Below are positions 37,822-38,681 of a stretch of DNA of 38,681 bases, in pieces. The translations under genes and the position numbers were made by a program. Numbering within the stretch: position 1 is the stretch's first letter; every line of letters begins with the position of its first letter. Location: positions 1-38,681 of IMG/VR virus record IMGVR_UViG_3300050119_000054. One strand, written 5' to 3'. The DNA is from a virus. The notes below the pieces were generated by a model. The model searched no databases, had not been told where the DNA came from, and saw only the letters and a program-made list of their open reading frames with translations.

Positions 37822-38681
37822 ATGGCTATAACAAGTTTGGTCAGAGATTACGGTGTAACCCCTTGTATTGTCCGAATGTTAACTACTGACAACTTGGCAA
37901 CGATTACCACAGCGGGTTATCTTGATACACAAACAATAGCTTTTAATAAGATTAATGGCGGCGCATTCCAATGGGTAAGCACTGATTTAGTTCTCGCTGA
38001 CTATTCAAATGGGCAAGCATTCTTTACTTTATCAAGCGACTTTTCTTCTCTTGTTGATTTCTTTGAACCTGGCGGCGGAACTGTAACAAGTGTTGCGATG
38101 ACTGTCCCTGGATTTTTATCGATTGCAGGTTCGCCTATTACAACAAGTGGTACATTGGCCGTAAGTTATTCGGGCACAGCACTTCCTGTTCTTAATGGTG
38201 GAACTGGATTAACAAGTACTGCAAACAATGGAGTGTTTATAGCTGGCAATACTGGAACGCCTGCATGGCTAGCAAATAGCGGTACCCCAGGATTTGTACT
38301 CACCGCAAACAGCGGCGCCCCTCCTTCATGGCAATCTGTGACGGCAGAAGGAGCAATTACAACAATTGATGGTGATTCAGGAAGTATAACCGCTTCTGCT
38401 GGTGTAGTTACAATCAATGGAGGCACAACTGGATTAACGACAAGCGGAAATAGCCACACTCTTTCTTTAACGGGAATATTGGCATTAGCAAATGGTGGTA
38501 CTAATGCAGACTTAACTGCAAGTGCAGGAGCCGTTTCTTATTCAACATCCACTGCAATGGCATTTAGTGCCGTTGGTTCTTCTGGTCAATTATTTCAATC
38601 GTCTGGAACTACTGCTCCTGGATGGACAACTTCAACTTATCCAGCAACGAATGCGGTTAGCACACTTTAATACGCCTCAAG
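37822..38681 (+). CDS. Tail fibre/adhesin, N-terminal part (continues at 1-676)
   Basis: AAGGG precedes ATG 37822. The attachment domain (about 1-75, RDYGVTPCIVRMLTTDNLAT) is shared with the protein at 2360. Then follow Gly/Ser/Thr-rich repeats (LNGGTGLTSTANNGVFIAGN, and later LALANGGTNADLTASAG) typical of fibre shafts. In the linear copy the frame ends at TAA 38668-38670, created by a base that differs from the left overlap copy (A38669 versus T132). In the circular genome the gene runs on to 676 for 463 residues. Confidence 0.85.
38538..38681. repeat. Terminal direct overlap, right copy
   Basis: Repeats bases 1-144 with mismatches at 38664 and 38669. The second mismatch turns TTA into TAA. 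The left copy is taken as correct because it keeps the fibre gene open. Confidence 0.9.

Noticed and set aside
1-38681. CRISPR arrays, insertion sequences or transposases
   Set aside because: No regularly spaced repeats, terminal inverted repeats with target duplications, or DDE/serine recombinase motifs were seen.

Overview
The window is an essentially complete genome of a tailed dsDNA phage of podovirus type. It is given as a linear copy of a circular map: bases 38538-38681 repeat bases 1-144 with two mismatches, so the unique length is about 38,537 bp and one tail-fibre gene is cut by the ends. The virion module has P22 gene order and P22-like protein sizes: small terminase, large terminase, portal (686 aa), scaffold (301 aa), coat (421 aa), gp4- and gp10-like tail-neck proteins, then three probable ejection proteins. 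P22-type headful packaging would also explain a circular assembly. The DNA is AT-rich. A CsrA homologue and consensus sigma70 promoters point to a proteobacterial, probably gammaproteobacterial, host. The host cannot be named from the sequence.

Layout. (1) 34.7-38.7 kb joined to 0-3.0 kb: a tail and adhesin cluster in which N- and C-terminal domains recur between genes, with four small charged or basic genes. (2) 3.0-4.4 kb: two structured intergenic stretches, a T4-type endolysin and a VRR-NUC nuclease. (3) 4.4-7.3 kb, leftward: RecT annealase, a small coiled-coil protein, a Rha-type regulator and a YqaJ-type exonuclease. (4) 7.23-7.34 kb: a divergent promoter/operator region, followed rightward by a Cro-like repressor and six small genes. 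(5) 8.85-9.38 kb: about 530 nt without genes, packed with strong hairpins and a tRNA-like domain; this is the best candidate for an undescribed noncoding RNA. (6) 9.5-12.4 kb, rightward: a replication initiator with iteron-like palindromes inside it, a DnaB-type helicase, and a cluster of small genes two of which look broken. (7) 12.4-19.5 kb, leftward: about 29 tightly overlapping small genes, including CsrA, an XRE repressor, a Cys-rich secreted protein and a tandem family starting MNxFTK. (8) 19.55-19.79 kb: divergent promoters, operators and an inverted pair of DnaA boxes. (9) 19.8-34.7 kb, rightward: packaging and virion genes.

An 8-bp half-site, AAACAAAT, lies at or beside almost every early promoter I could place. 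A Cro-like repressor, an XRE repressor and a Rha protein are available to act there, and together they look like a temperate-type switch. No integrase, partition gene or att site was found, so lysogeny, if it occurs, may be non-integrating. Orientation of the noncoding RNA, its family, and whether the lesions at 11.9-12.1 kb are real cannot be settled from the sequence alone.
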